Shown here piece by piece: positions 45,667 to 54,502 of a stretch of 64,000 bases of DNA; position 1 is the first letter of the stretch, and each line of letters opens with the position of its first letter. The DNA lies in assembly GCA_046348835.1 (NCBI GenBank), contig JAXMDM010000003.1, positions 744,001 through 808,000 on the forward strand. The letters run 5' to 3'. The stretch is from Defluviicoccus sp046348835 (lineage in GTDB: Bacteria > Pseudomonadota > Alphaproteobacteria > Rhodospirillales > Defluviicoccaceae). Made by a program: the position numbers and the translations under genes. The notes beneath the pieces were generated by a model. That model ran no database searches. It saw only the letters and a list, made by a program, of their open reading frames with translations, and was not told the origin of the DNA.

Positions 45667-46899
45667 ATGCCGATGAAGCGGGTTCGACGCGCACGCAACG
45701 TGCGCCTTGCGGTTGTGGCCGGGCTTTTCGCCTCGACCGCTACGGTTACCGCAGCCGCGGCCGGTCCGGATCCGCTGTGGATCGACCAACAGGGCGGATC
45801 GAGCTACGACCAGTTCCTGGCGGTGACCATCGATCCGGCCAACAACATCGTCGCCGCCGGTCAGATCGACAACGGCGACCCGTGGATCGTCAAGTACAAC
45901 AGTGCCGGCGCCTATCAGTGGCAGGCGCGGCTCGGCAAGTCCGGGTTCGACGCCGCCAACGGGGTGGCAACCGACGGCAACGGCAATATCTTCGTCTCCG
46001 TCTACTACTGCTGCAGTTCGCGCGACGGCTGGGTGGTCAAGTACGCGCCCTCGGGCGGCAAGCCCCTGTGGACGAAGAAGATCGGCACCTCCAGCACCGA
46101 CCTCTCGACCGGCGTCGCCGCCGACGCCGCCGGTAACATATACGTTTCCGGCTATACCGCCGGTGTTCTCGGCGGCGTGAGGTACGGCTCGGACCTGGAT
46201 GAGGATGCCTGGGTGGCGAAGCTCAACGCCGCCGGTGCTATCCTCTGGATCCGGCAGATCGGCACCGATCAGGACGATCAGGCCAACGCGGTCGCCGTCG
46301 ACAAACAGGGCAACGTCATCATCGCCGGGGCCACCCATGGTCCGCTCGACGGTGCCGATCCGAAGGCGACCGACTACGATCCCTGGCTGGCCAAGTACGA
46401 CGGTAACGGCAACCTGCTGTGGAAAGAGCAAATCGTCGGCAAGACCCAGGCGTCGGCGGACGCCATTGCCCTCGATGGCAGCGGTAACATCCTCATCGCC
46501 GGCACCAGCAACGGCCGCATCGTGCCGGGCCCCTATGGCGGGTTCGACGCTTGGGTCGCCAAGTACACGCCGTCGGGGGGCCGGTCGTGGATCCGCGAGT
46601 ACACGCTGCCTCCGTCGGACTACGGCCGGGGCGTCGCTGCCGATGCGGCCGGAAACGTTTACCTCGCCGGCCGCAGCGACATCAGCACCCGCGCCAAGAC
46701 GTTCCTGGTCAAGTACAACAAGGTCGGTGCCCTGCAGTGGGAGAGCGTCATCGATGCGCTTGGCGAGGACGATGGCGGCAACGCCGTCGCCGTCGACAAA
46801 GCCGGCAACGCCTATCTCGCAGGCTTCACCTACGGGGCGCTCGACGGCAGCAATAAGGGGCGCAGCGACGCCATCCTGGCCAAGTTCCCGCCAAACTAG
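45667..46899 (+). CDS. Secreted beta-propeller (SBBP-repeat) protein
   Basis: A 410-residue protein with a signal peptide (RLAVVAGLFASTATVTAAAAG). The mature part is built from seven repeats of about 55-60 residues, each with a D-x-W-hydrophobic-x-K-Y motif followed by a Trp strand, for example DPWIVKYNSAGAYQWQARLG, DGWVVKYAPSGGKPLWTKKIG and DAWVAKLNAAGAILWIRQIG, and V-A-x-D-x-x-G-N-hydrophobic strands. The N-terminal DPLWIDQQGGSS supplies the closing strand of a seven-bladed propeller. Ligand unknown. The gene is bounded by direct repeats and preceded by AT-rich sequence. Confidence 0.82.
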   Translation: MPMKRVRRARNVRLAVVAGLFASTATVTAAAAGPDPLWIDQQGGSSYDQFLAVTIDPANNIVAAGQIDNGDPWIVKYNSAGAYQWQARLGKSGFDAANGVATDGNGNIFVSVYYCCSSRDGWVVKYAPSGGKPLWTKKIGTSSTDLSTGVAADAAGNIYVSGYTAGVLGGVRYGSDLDEDAWVAKLNAAGAILWIRQIGTDQDDQANAVAVDKQGNVIIAGATHGPLDGADPKATDYDPWLAKYDGNGNLLWKEQIVGKTQASADAIALDGSGNILIAGTSNGRIVPGPYGGFDAWVAKYTPSGGRSWIREYTLPPSDYGRGVAADAAGNVYLAGRSDISTRAKTFLVKYNKVGALQWESVIDALGEDDGGNAVAVDKAGNAYLAGFTYGALDGSNKGRSDAILAKFPPN

Positions 46900-46944
46900 C
46901 GCTTGCCGGGGCCGTCCCCGGCGGCGATGGCGATGGCGGTGGCT

Positions 46945-46986
46945 ATGATCGTGGCGGTCGCCGTCCGTTGAGCCTCCTGCTATCCC
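46945..46986 (+). repeat. Direct repeat, right copy, flanking the beta-propeller gene
   Basis: ATGATCGTGGCGGTCGCCGT, then CCGTTGAG and CTCCTGCTATCCC, in the same orientation as 45505-45545. It lies 45 bp after the propeller gene stop and 34 bp before the HAD gene. Confidence 0.75.
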
Positions 46987-47019
46987 TGCCGTCGGGCGGA
47001 TAACCGGCGGCAGGGCGGG

Positions 47020-47682
47020 ATGGGCGAGCCGATCGATCTGGTGATCTTCGACTGCGACGGGGTGCTCGTCGATAGCGAGCTGCTGGCGGCGGCGGTGCTG
47101 GCGCGAGAGGTCTCGGCCGAAGGCTACCCGCTGACGACGGAGGCGTGCCTGGAGCGCTTCACCGGCATCAGCATGCGTAATGTGCTGGCCCTGATCGAGC
47201 GGGAGTGGCGGCCGTTGCCGGCGGGGTTCGAGGAACGGGTTCGCGCCGCCGACTTCGCCGCTTTCGCCGCCTCGCTGCAGCCGGTGGCCGGGGTTGCGGA
47301 GATGCTGCCGCGGCTGCCCTATCGCCGCTGCGTCGCCTCCTCCGGCACACCCGAGAAGATCCGCTTCACCCTCGGCCTGACCGGGCTTCTTCCCTTCTTC
47401 GCGCCGCATCTCTACTCGGCGAGCATGGTCGCCAGCGGCAAGCCCGCCCCCGATCTGTTCCTCCACGCCGCCCGCGAGATGCACGCCGATCCCGCCGCCT
47501 GCGTGGTGATCGAGGACGCGGTGGCCGGAATTACCGCCGCCCGCGCCGCCGGCATGCGGGTGCTGGGGTTTGCCGGAGCCTCCCACTGTCGGGACGGATA
47601 TGGGGCGATGTTGCAGCGCGCCGGTGCCCCGGTCGTCTTCACGCGCATGGCAGAATTGCCCGAGCGGCTTAACTACGCCTGA
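47020..47682 (+). CDS. HAD-superfamily phosphatase
   Basis: The 220-residue protein has motif I VIFDCDGVLVDSE with Asp11 and Asp13, a helical cap, motif II VASSGTPEK, motif III lysine in ASMVASGKPAPDLFLHAA and motif IV VVIEDAVAGITAARAAGM. This is the beta-phosphoglucomutase/YieH-like branch, which dephosphorylates small sugar phosphates or nucleotides. The substrate is not evident. It is probably monocistronic; the 150 bp upstream include one of the direct repeats that bracket the propeller gene. Confidence 0.9.
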   Translation: MGEPIDLVIFDCDGVLVDSELLAAAVLAREVSAEGYPLTTEACLERFTGISMRNVLALIEREWRPLPAGFEERVRAADFAAFAASLQPVAGVAEMLPRLPYRRCVASSGTPEKIRFTLGLTGLLPFFAPHLYSASMVASGKPAPDLFLHAAREMHADPAACVVIEDAVAGITAARAAGMRVLGFAGASHCRDGYGAMLQRAGAPVVFTRMAELPERLNYA

Positions 47683-47849
47683 TCACGCGCAGGTACGACC
47701 GTAACTTTGTAATCAAGTAGAGCGTTTTACGGGATAGTTGACGCCATACCGAATAATAATGATTATCAGATGTCGGTAAGTAAGTAATCGGCAAGTTCAT
47801 GGTATTTTATTGATATTGCCGAAGCGGAGGGCTAAGATGAACGTTAATT

Positions 47850-47897
47850 AATAAAACAGATCGCACGGCCAGAACAGAAGAAGGGCGGTCGTGCGAT
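47850..47897 (-). terminator. Terminator of the thpR gene
   Basis: ATCGCACG (47860-47867) pairs with CGTGCGAT (47890-47897); on the minus strand the hairpin is followed by TCTGTTTTATTAATTAA. Position just beyond the leftward thpR stop fits an intrinsic terminator. Confidence 0.65.
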
Positions 47898-47943
47898 GGA
47901 GGGCAAACTGCGGTTGAAAGAGGGAGATCGTGTCGCGCCGGCC

Positions 47944-48540
47944 TTATGAGCCCGGCACTGGCACGGGGGCGCTGCCTTCGAGGGGGGATTCGGAGGTGGC
48001 GCCCCATTTTAGCGGATATGTCGCCAAGACCTCGTAGTGGGCGCCTTCGCTGCCCAGGTGGCTGCGGAACAGGACGAAGCGATCGACCAGGAACGGTTCC
48101 GAAGAAAAGCGGCTATGCCGCTGGAAGTAGGGCCCAAGGCGGTCGGGCGCCCCGCTCCGGAAGCGGGCGAGGGTCACGTGCGGCTTGAACTTGCGACGCT
48201 CGGGCTCGATGCCGGCGCGGACCAGCGCCCGCTCGATCTTGCCCTGTAGGTGCACGAGGAGCGGCTCCTTGGCCACCCCGGCCCACAGGGTGTGCACCTT
48301 GCCCGATGAGGCAAAGCAATCGACCCCCGACAGGGCGAGGCAGAAGCCGGGCGCGGCAACGCGACTCAGGGCATCGTGCACGTCCTCGGCGACGGCACCG
48401 TCGACCTCGCCGATGAAACGCAGGGTCATATGCAATGTCTGCGGGTCGACCCACCGCGCCGCCGGCAGTCCGATGCAGAGGGCGGCAAGGTCGCGGCGGA
48501 TGTCGTCCGGGAGGGAGAGGCCCACGAACAGGCGCAGCAT
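47944..48540 (-). CDS. thpR: RNA 2',3'-cyclic 3'-phosphodiesterase
   Basis: A 198-residue 2H phosphoesterase. LFVGLSLPDDIRRDLAAL starts the family pattern, and the two catalytic H-x-T-hydrophobic motifs are HMTL (His37, Thr39) and HVTL about residue 122. It opens RNA 2',3'-cyclic phosphates and can ligate tRNA halves in vitro. The last 20 residues (SESPLEGSAPVPVPGS) extend beyond the usual end. Confidence 0.93.
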   Translation of the reverse strand: MLRLFVGLSLPDDIRRDLAALCIGLPAARWVDPQTLHMTLRFIGEVDGAVAEDVHDALSRVAAPGFCLALSGVDCFASSGKVHTLWAGVAKEPLLVHLQGKIERALVRAGIEPERRKFKPHVTLARFRSGAPDRLGPYFQRHSRFSSEPFLVDRFVLFRSHLGSEGAHYEVLATYPLKWGATSESPLEGSAPVPVPGS

Positions 48541-48603
48541 GGCAATTCCCCCGCGGGTCCGGCCGATGGCGTCACGGCCGAGGAAGCGAAAACACCCGCT
48601 CCC

Positions 48604-49716
48604 TCAAGTGAAGACCACCAGTATACCCGTGTAGGCGTAAATCCGGCCGTTGCAAATTTCGCCGCCGCAGGCGAATCCCAGCAGCGGCAGCGGGCCGATG
48701 GCGTGGCGGATCATCGCCAGTTCCGTCCCCGGCTGCCCGAACAGGCGCTCGCCGCGGGCGACGCAGGAAAAATAGAGCGCTCCCGTCGGTGGCGCGTCAA
48801 GGCGCCGGCAGACGTCGGCCAGCATGCGGTCCAGGTCCTGGCGGGCGCTCTGCGCATCGCGGCGAACGAACATGATCCGGTCGCCGGGCGCGATATCCGC
48901 TCCCACCGCGAGCCATCGGCGCTGCGGATCGATGCCGACCAGATTGCGGACCAGGTAGTCGGCCCGGTCGGAGTCGGCCAACGGCAGGGCGGCGTGGATA
49001 TAGCCGCCGATGCGGGCGGGATCCCGGGCCAGGTCGTCGCCGATATCCTCGTAGAACACGTCGAGAGCGGGGCGGCCGTCCAGGCTGGTGATCACCTGAT
49101 CGCGCCCGCCGCTCACCCGGTGAACCGGCCCGACGGGGGTGCAGCCCTGGCTGAGGCCGGTGCGAAGGGCGACGTCCTCCCGCAGCAGCACACCGGAGAC
49201 GGCGCTGCCGGTGAAGGGCGGCGGCGCCGGCGGCAACGCCTGTCTGGACGAGGCGAGGCCACCGACGAGAAAAGCGCCGCTCCGTTCCGCCAGTCGGGCG
49301 ATCTGCGCGGACGTGTCCGCATGGCCGGCATCGGCATGGACGACGGCGACGGGAAAGAGGGCGTCGTCGCCGGGGCCGGCGCCGTCGGCCGTCGGCAGGA
49401 CGGCGGAATCGGCGACGAGGCGCCAGCTTCCCGCCGGCAGCGATAACACCGCGGCGGCGATGGCCGGCCGATCGTTCAACTCCTCGTCGTCGGCGAGAAC
49501 GCCGAGACCGACCGAGCCTGTCCAGTCGCGGACGCCGGTGCCTTGGCGCAGAGAGGCGACGATGTCCGCATACGACCCGGCGAAGCGGTCGGAGACGTAG
49601 ACGAATCCCATTTCCGGCCGTTCCGCACCGGCATTCCCGGACAAGCCGGCGCCGACCCGCTCCGCCGCTGTGCGCCAGTCGTCCACGACCGCGTGGGCGG
49701 TGCGAAATCCGGTCAT
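48604..49716 (-). CDS. FIST-domain sensor protein
   Basis: The 370-residue product has a FIST N-terminal domain (MGFVYVSDRFAGSYADIVASLRQGTGVRDWTGSVGLGVL and the VVHADAG region) and a FIST C-domain (LVRNLVGIDPQRRWLAVGADIAPGDRIMFVRRDAQSARQDLDRML, ALYFSCVARGERLFG, PLLGFACGGEI). FIST proteins are thought to sense small ligands, perhaps amino acids, often fused or adjacent to signalling domains; none is next to this one. GGAAGG lies 6 nt before the ATG at 49716. thpR follows on the same strand. Confidence 0.85.
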   Translation of the reverse strand: MTGFRTAHAVVDDWRTAAERVGAGLSGNAGAERPEMGFVYVSDRFAGSYADIVASLRQGTGVRDWTGSVGLGVLADDEELNDRPAIAAAVLSLPAGSWRLVADSAVLPTADGAGPGDDALFPVAVVHADAGHADTSAQIARLAERSGAFLVGGLASSRQALPPAPPPFTGSAVSGVLLREDVALRTGLSQGCTPVGPVHRVSGGRDQVITSLDGRPALDVFYEDIGDDLARDPARIGGYIHAALPLADSDRADYLVRNLVGIDPQRRWLAVGADIAPGDRIMFVRRDAQSARQDLDRMLADVCRRLDAPPTGALYFSCVARGERLFGQPGTELAMIRHAIGPLPLLGFACGGEICNGRIYAYTGILVVFT

Positions 49717-49897
49717 TGATGGCCTTCCGTCGTCGAGAGCGGGGCGAACCTCGAAGCAGATAGCATATATGGCGCTGCCGGGGCGGCAGGGGAACCGGCG
49801 CGGTTCACGAACCCTGCCAGCGGGTTCGCTTGAACCGAGGGCGGAACCGGCCATATACAAGACAGCGTATTTTCTTTCACCTAGCGAGAGGGCTTCG

Positions 49898-50638
49898 ATG
49901 GCTTTTGGACCTGATACGCGGTTTGACCAACGTACCGGATCAATGACCCGGGCTCAGGTCGAGGCCGCGCAGATAGACGTCGGCCTGCGCGAATATATGC
50001 TGCGGGTCTACAACTATATGGCCCTGGGCGTCGCGTTCACCGGCCTCGTCTCCATGCTTGTGGCGATGAACCCGGCGGTGATGCAGGCTATCGCGCTCGG
50101 GCCGTTCAAGTGGGTGCTGTTCCTCGGCGTTCTCGGTCTCGGCTTCTTCGCGCCGAAGCTGATGCTGTCGAAGAGCATCGGAACCGCCCAGATTTGCTTC
50201 TGGGTCTATGCCGGGATGTGGGGCGCGCTGATTGCGCCGATGTTCGCGTTCTATACGGGCGACAGCATCGCCCGGGCATTCTTCGTCACCGCGGCGGCCT
50301 TCGCCGGGATGAGCCTGTTCGGCTACGTGACGAAGAAGGACCTGACCGCCATCGGGCGATTCCTGGTGATGGCCAGCTTCGGCGTGCTGATCGCGCTCGT
50401 CGTCAACATCTTCGTCCAGTCGAGCGGGCTGCATCTGCTCATGTCGATCCTGGTTCCGGTGATCTTCGCCGGACTGACCGCGTACGAAACGCAGCAGATC
50501 AAGAACTGGTACTACGAAAGCGACGCGGGCGAGGTGACCCAGCGCAAGGCGATCTTCGGCGCCTTCATGCTCTACGGCAGCTTCATCACCATGTTCGTCT
50601 GGATCCTCCAGCTCATGGGCGTCGCCCGCAGCGAGTAG
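49898..50638 (+). CDS. Bax inhibitor-1 family membrane protein (YbhL/YccA-like)
   Basis: A 246-residue protein with seven predicted helices, including YMALGVAFTGLVSMLVAM, WVLFLGVLGLGFFAPKLML, FWVYAGMWGALIAPMF, FVTAAAFAGMSLFGYVTKKDL, FLVMASFGVLIALVVNIFV, LHLLMSILVPVIFAGLTAYETQQIK and AFMLYGSFITMFVWILQLMG. The YETQ region and following aspartate correspond to the pH-sensitive site of bacterial calcium-leak homologues. The start at 49898 follows GAGAGGG; the frame is open far upstream, antisense to the FIST gene. Confidence 0.92.
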   Translation: MAFGPDTRFDQRTGSMTRAQVEAAQIDVGLREYMLRVYNYMALGVAFTGLVSMLVAMNPAVMQAIALGPFKWVLFLGVLGLGFFAPKLMLSKSIGTAQICFWVYAGMWGALIAPMFAFYTGDSIARAFFVTAAAFAGMSLFGYVTKKDLTAIGRFLVMASFGVLIALVVNIFVQSSGLHLLMSILVPVIFAGLTAYETQQIKNWYYESDAGEVTQRKAIFGAFMLYGSFITMFVWILQLMGVARSE

Positions 50639-50674
50639 TTCCTGCTCCAGTTGCGGCCGCAGCGGCCAAGCAGA

Positions 50675-50704
50675 CCCCCGGGCTCTCCCCGGGGGTTTTT
50701 GTTT
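50675..50704 (+). terminator. Intrinsic terminator after the Bax inhibitor-1 gene
   Basis: CCCCCGGG (50675-50682) and CCCGGGGG (50688-50695) form a stem followed by TTTTTGTTT. Confidence 0.93.
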
Positions 50705-50897
50705 GACCGCTCCAACAGGGCTTATGACGGATGGCTGCTGAAACTTTCGGGGACGACGCCGACGGGCGAGCAGGATTAGGTGGCAGGCCGGGTTGGCCCC
50801 GGCACGTGAGAGAATCCGGGTTGCTCTACGGGTCGGACTTGCCGGGACGGGGGTGAGACCGCATCTTTCGGTTGAACCGAACAGCCAGGTCCTCGCT

Positions 50898-52046
50898 ATG
50901 CCCTTCCTTCCGTCGCCGCGCCTGATCGCCGCGTTCGCCCTCATCGCTGTCGCTGCCGCTTGCGGCGCGCCCGCTTCCGCGCAGGTATTTCCGTCCGAGA
51001 AGGGGGCGGTGCGGGTGGTCACCGTCGCCACCGGGCTGGAGAATCCGTGGGGGCTGGCGTTCCTCCCGGACGGGCGGATGCTGGTGACCGAGCGCCCCGG
51101 CCGGATGCGACTCGTCGACAAGGACGGGAAGCTGTCGGCGCCGCTGGGCGGGCTGCCCGCCATCTGCGAATGCGGTCAGGGCGGACTGCTGGATGTGGTG
51201 CTCGACCCCAAGTTCGCCGAAAACCGCCTCGTCTACTTCAGCTTTGCCGAGGGCGATCTGAAGAAAGAGGGGGCGGCGACCTCGGTGGCGCGCGGCAGGC
51301 TGATGGACGACCGCCTGGAGGATGTGCGGGTGATCTTCCAGCAGTTGCCGAAGGTGTCCTCCGACGACGCCCACCATTTCGGCTCGCGCCTCGTCTTCGC
51401 TCCCGACGGCACGCTGTTCGTCACCCTGGGCGAGCGCTTCCAAAAGCCCGAAGCGCAGAACCTGCAGAGCGATCTCGGCAAGCTGGTGCGCATCAATCCC
51501 GACGGCAGCATCCCCGCCGACAACCCCTTCGTCGGGCGCACCGACGCGCGCCCGGAAATCTATTCCTACGGCCACCGCAACGTGCAGGGAGCGACCCTGA
51601 ACCCGGCGACGCACCGGTTGTGGACGGCGGAGCACGGGGCGATGGGCGGCGACGAGCTCAACGTTCCGGAACCGGGCAAGAACTACGGCTGGCCGGTGAT
51701 CACCTACGGACGCGATTATACGGGCCTGAAGATAGGTGAAGGGACGGCGAAGGAGGGAATGGAGCAGCCCATCTACTACTGGGATCCGTCCATCGCGCCG
51801 TCCGGCGCCCTCTTCTACACCGGCGACAAGTTTCCGGCATGGAAGAACAATCTGTTCATCGGCTCGCTCAAGTTCGAACTGCTGGTGCGGCTCGAACTCG
51901 ACGGCACCCAGGTGACCCACGAGGAGCGGCTGCTGCAGAAGCTGGAGGAGCGCATCCGCGACGTACGTCAGGGCCCCGACGGCTTCCTCTACCTCCTCAC
52001 CGATAACCCGGAAGGACGGATCCTCCGCCTCGAGCCGGCGTCCTGA
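50898..52046 (+). CDS. PQQ-dependent aldose sugar dehydrogenase (YliI-like)
   Basis: A 382-residue exported six-bladed propeller enzyme with signal peptide (PRLIAAFALIAVAAACGAPASAQ). Family segments are TGLENPWGLAFLPDGRMLVTERPG, GGLLDVVLDPKFAENRLVYFSF, DDAHHFGSRLVFAPDGTLFVTLG, IYSYGHRNVQGATLNPAT and WTAEHGAMGGDELN, all matching soluble aldose sugar dehydrogenases. The His in HHFGSR is the expected catalytic base. It oxidises aldoses in the periplasm with PQQ. The frame opens 35 codons earlier, but the signal peptide fixes the ATG at 50898. Confidence 0.9.
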   Translation: MPFLPSPRLIAAFALIAVAAACGAPASAQVFPSEKGAVRVVTVATGLENPWGLAFLPDGRMLVTERPGRMRLVDKDGKLSAPLGGLPAICECGQGGLLDVVLDPKFAENRLVYFSFAEGDLKKEGAATSVARGRLMDDRLEDVRVIFQQLPKVSSDDAHHFGSRLVFAPDGTLFVTLGERFQKPEAQNLQSDLGKLVRINPDGSIPADNPFVGRTDARPEIYSYGHRNVQGATLNPATHRLWTAEHGAMGGDELNVPEPGKNYGWPVITYGRDYTGLKIGEGTAKEGMEQPIYYWDPSIAPSGALFYTGDKFPAWKNNLFIGSLKFELLVRLELDGTQVTHEERLLQKLEERIRDVRQGPDGFLYLLTDNPEGRILRLEPAS

Positions 52047-52135
52047 CGGCCGTCGGCGTCCGGAAGCCGATTCCGGGTCGCCGCCGCCCGAAGGGTCGAT
52101 GGAGGGGGGAACGATGGGCTATCCGCGTTCCCTCA

Positions 52136-53761
52136 TCACCGCCGTCTCGCCGCGCCCAGGGGCCGGGCGGCGCCGGCAAGATCGCGCAATCTGGCGATGC
52201 GGGTGGCGAGGCGCGCCGCATGCAGGCGAATGTCGGGGACGGCGCCGACCTCCCAGAAGGTGCCCCGGGTCATCGGCCCGAGGGCGAACAGCCGCGCCGA
52301 CGGCACGCCGTTGCCGGCGATGAGGGCGCCGTCCTCGGTGACGTCGAGCCCGAGGCGCAGTGGGTCCGGTCGAATCAGCCGCTTGCCGAGAAGGTTGAGG
52401 ATGAGCGGATCGCGGGTGGCCTCGTAATCGCTTTCCGGTCCCGAGCAGTTGATCGCCCGCGCCACCTCGATGGCTTCGACCACATCCGCGCCGCGGGAGC
52501 GCAACGACAGCCGGACCGACTCGTCGGTCGCATCGATGGCGACGACGCGGGCGGCGCGGACGGTCAACTGGCCGCGAGCGCGGGCGGCGTTGATGATCGC
52601 CGCCACCTCCGGGGCCATCCGGTGCCGGTGGACATCCCACCGGGCCCGCAGGTGGCGCAGGAAGCGGCGCCGCTCGTCGATGGGTAGCCGGCGCCAAAGG
52701 TCGGGGAGGTGCGGCCGCAGGCCATCGACGACGCTTCGCCAGTCGGTACCCTCGACCGCGGCGACGGCCAGCCGCCGGCGGAGCCAGCGGGTAAGCCGGG
52801 TGATCGAGGTTGTCCGCGGCAGATCCTCGGCGGCCAGCGACAGCGGTACGGTCGGCGTGTGCTCGGTAGGAAGCAGACCGCGCCGGGAAATGGCGACGAT
52901 CGGCCCGCGATGGCCGGCGTCGAGAAGCGACTGGACGACGTCGACCATGGTCAGGCCGGTGCCGATGAGTGCGACCGAATCATCCGCGTGGAGCTTGGCG
53001 ACGGCCTCGGCGTCCCACGGATTGCCCCGGTAGGCGCCGAGGGTGCTGCCGGGCGGAAAGTGGCCGGCGGCAAGGACGACCACATCCGCCGGGTAGCTGC
53101 GGCCGACCTCGACGACGACGCGAAAACCGCGACCGTCTTCGGTGATCGCCTGAGCGGTATCGGGAACCAGGACCAGATTGCGACCCTTGCCGCCGGCCCA
53201 GATGCGGTCGGCCAGGAGACTGCGAATGTAGGCGCCGTAAAGCTGCCGGGAGACGAAGCAGTCGGCGGTAGGCTCGGGCTCGTCGGCGTCGCGAGCCCGG
53301 CGCTGGAGCCAGGAGAGGAAGTGGTCGGGCCGGTCGGGGAAGGCGCTCATGTTGCCGGCGCGGACATTGAGCAGATGGTTGGGATTGTTGGTGGAGTAGG
53401 CGAGGCCGCGGCCGAAGCCGGCGCGGCTTTCGATCAGGAAAACACGGTCCGCCGGCCGGCAGTGCTGGAGCAGATGGACGGCGAGAAGAGAGCCGCTGAG
53501 GCCGGCGCCGATGACGGCGACGCGGAAGCCCGACGAGTCGCCGGCCCGTTCGATCGCCTGCGCGGCGGGGTAATCGAAGGTGGCGGCGACCGTCGTGACC
53601 GGAGGGGCGTCGCGATCGGTGAGCGCCGTCGACCGCTCGGGATCCTCCACCCCTCCGCCGGCCGCCGGCTTGACGCCGGGCCGGATGAGGCGCGCGAACA
53701 TCCGGCCGAGCGCCGATCCCGGACCGCCCGCGTGGGAAGGTCGAACCGATCTTTCTGTCAT
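52136..53761 (-). CDS. FAD/NAD(P)-binding protein (HpxO/SidA-like, FAD_NAD_bind family)
   Basis: A 541-residue flavoprotein with a 75-residue polar N-terminal extension, then VAVIGAGLSGSLLAVHLLQ for FAD, GFGRGLAYSTNNPNHLLNVRAGNMSAFPDRPDHFLSWL and VALIGTGLTMVDVVQSLL as a second dinucleotide fold. NCSGPESDYEATRDPLILNLL and GTFWEVGAVPDIRLHA complete the pattern. Such proteins occur with sulfur-oxidising or amine metabolism genes but their reaction is usually unknown. The ATG at 53761 is used. It is convergent with the sugar dehydrogenase gene. Confidence 0.82.
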   Translation of the reverse strand: MTERSVRPSHAGGPGSALGRMFARLIRPGVKPAAGGGVEDPERSTALTDRDAPPVTTVAATFDYPAAQAIERAGDSSGFRVAVIGAGLSGSLLAVHLLQHCRPADRVFLIESRAGFGRGLAYSTNNPNHLLNVRAGNMSAFPDRPDHFLSWLQRRARDADEPEPTADCFVSRQLYGAYIRSLLADRIWAGGKGRNLVLVPDTAQAITEDGRGFRVVVEVGRSYPADVVVLAAGHFPPGSTLGAYRGNPWDAEAVAKLHADDSVALIGTGLTMVDVVQSLLDAGHRGPIVAISRRGLLPTEHTPTVPLSLAAEDLPRTTSITRLTRWLRRRLAVAAVEGTDWRSVVDGLRPHLPDLWRRLPIDERRRFLRHLRARWDVHRHRMAPEVAAIINAARARGQLTVRAARVVAIDATDESVRLSLRSRGADVVEAIEVARAINCSGPESDYEATRDPLILNLLGKRLIRPDPLRLGLDVTEDGALIAGNGVPSARLFALGPMTRGTFWEVGAVPDIRLHAARLATRIARLRDLAGAARPLGAARRR

Positions 53762-54502
53762 TGCGCGTCTGCCCCGCAATTCGCGCGTTTAGAGACGGCC
53801 GGGGTTGTTTTCAACCCAAGGCGACGACCAGGACCGACGCGACAAGCGCAGATGACAGCCAACAAGACGGCAGACCCAGCCACTGGCAAGAGCCGTCCGC
53901 AGGAACGCGTCCGCGACAGCCGGTAGCGACCCTCCCTCCCCGCCGACCGCTTTCGCACCCCACCGACGGAGGTCACAACTATATCGCGATTACGGATCAC
54001 CCTCAACGGCGGACGTGCAAACTTTGCCCAAGATGGGACCCGATCGAGGCGGAAACAGCCCGGAGTGGGGGCGGTTAACGTCGGGCGGGGCGCCGAGGTT
54101 ACGGCATCGATGTCGGCAGGTGCCAATCGCGTGGCTGGGCCCATCGTTTCGTCTCCTTTCGGCCGGCGCGGAACCGCCTCGTGGTGCGCGGCGACAGCTA
54201 TTACCAGTTTCCTAATAGATTAACTAGTGTTTTATCGACGTTGCCGCATTTTGGACCGATCGGGCGATTCGAGCGGCGTTGACATCTGGCGCCATTGCGG
54301 GCGACAATTAATTGCAATGATTGGCGCAATTCGTTCGGTCCGGGTCGATCCTTGTGTTCTTGGCGCGCGCTTTCCGTTCCCGGGGAAGGGGGGAGCACGT
54401 CCCCCGGTGGGCCTTCGTTCCGCGGCACAGGACACCCGGAAGACGACAATGAGAAGGTAACCGCGGCCCGGGTGGCGCCGCGATTGGGAGGCTCTTGAAG
54501 CG
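53762..54502. other. Gene-free region upstream of cstA
   Basis: About 740 bp without a credible coding frame. The half near cstA is lower in GC and holds a sigma-70-like promoter at 54279-54308. ATTGC (54295-54299 region) and GCAAT (about 54313-54317) flank the -10 as an inverted pair. Confidence 0.4.
54279..54308 (+). promoter_or_regulatory. Sigma-70-like promoter for cstA
   Basis: TTGACA (54279-54284), an 18-bp spacer and GACAAT (54303-54308), followed by AT-rich TAATTGCAATG. It lies about 195 bp before the cstA start, leaving room for a leader. Confidence 0.55.

Noticed and set aside
45595..47586. A 663-codon leftward frame covering the propeller and HAD genes
   Set aside because: It is antisense to two genes with clear motifs and shows no domain of its own.
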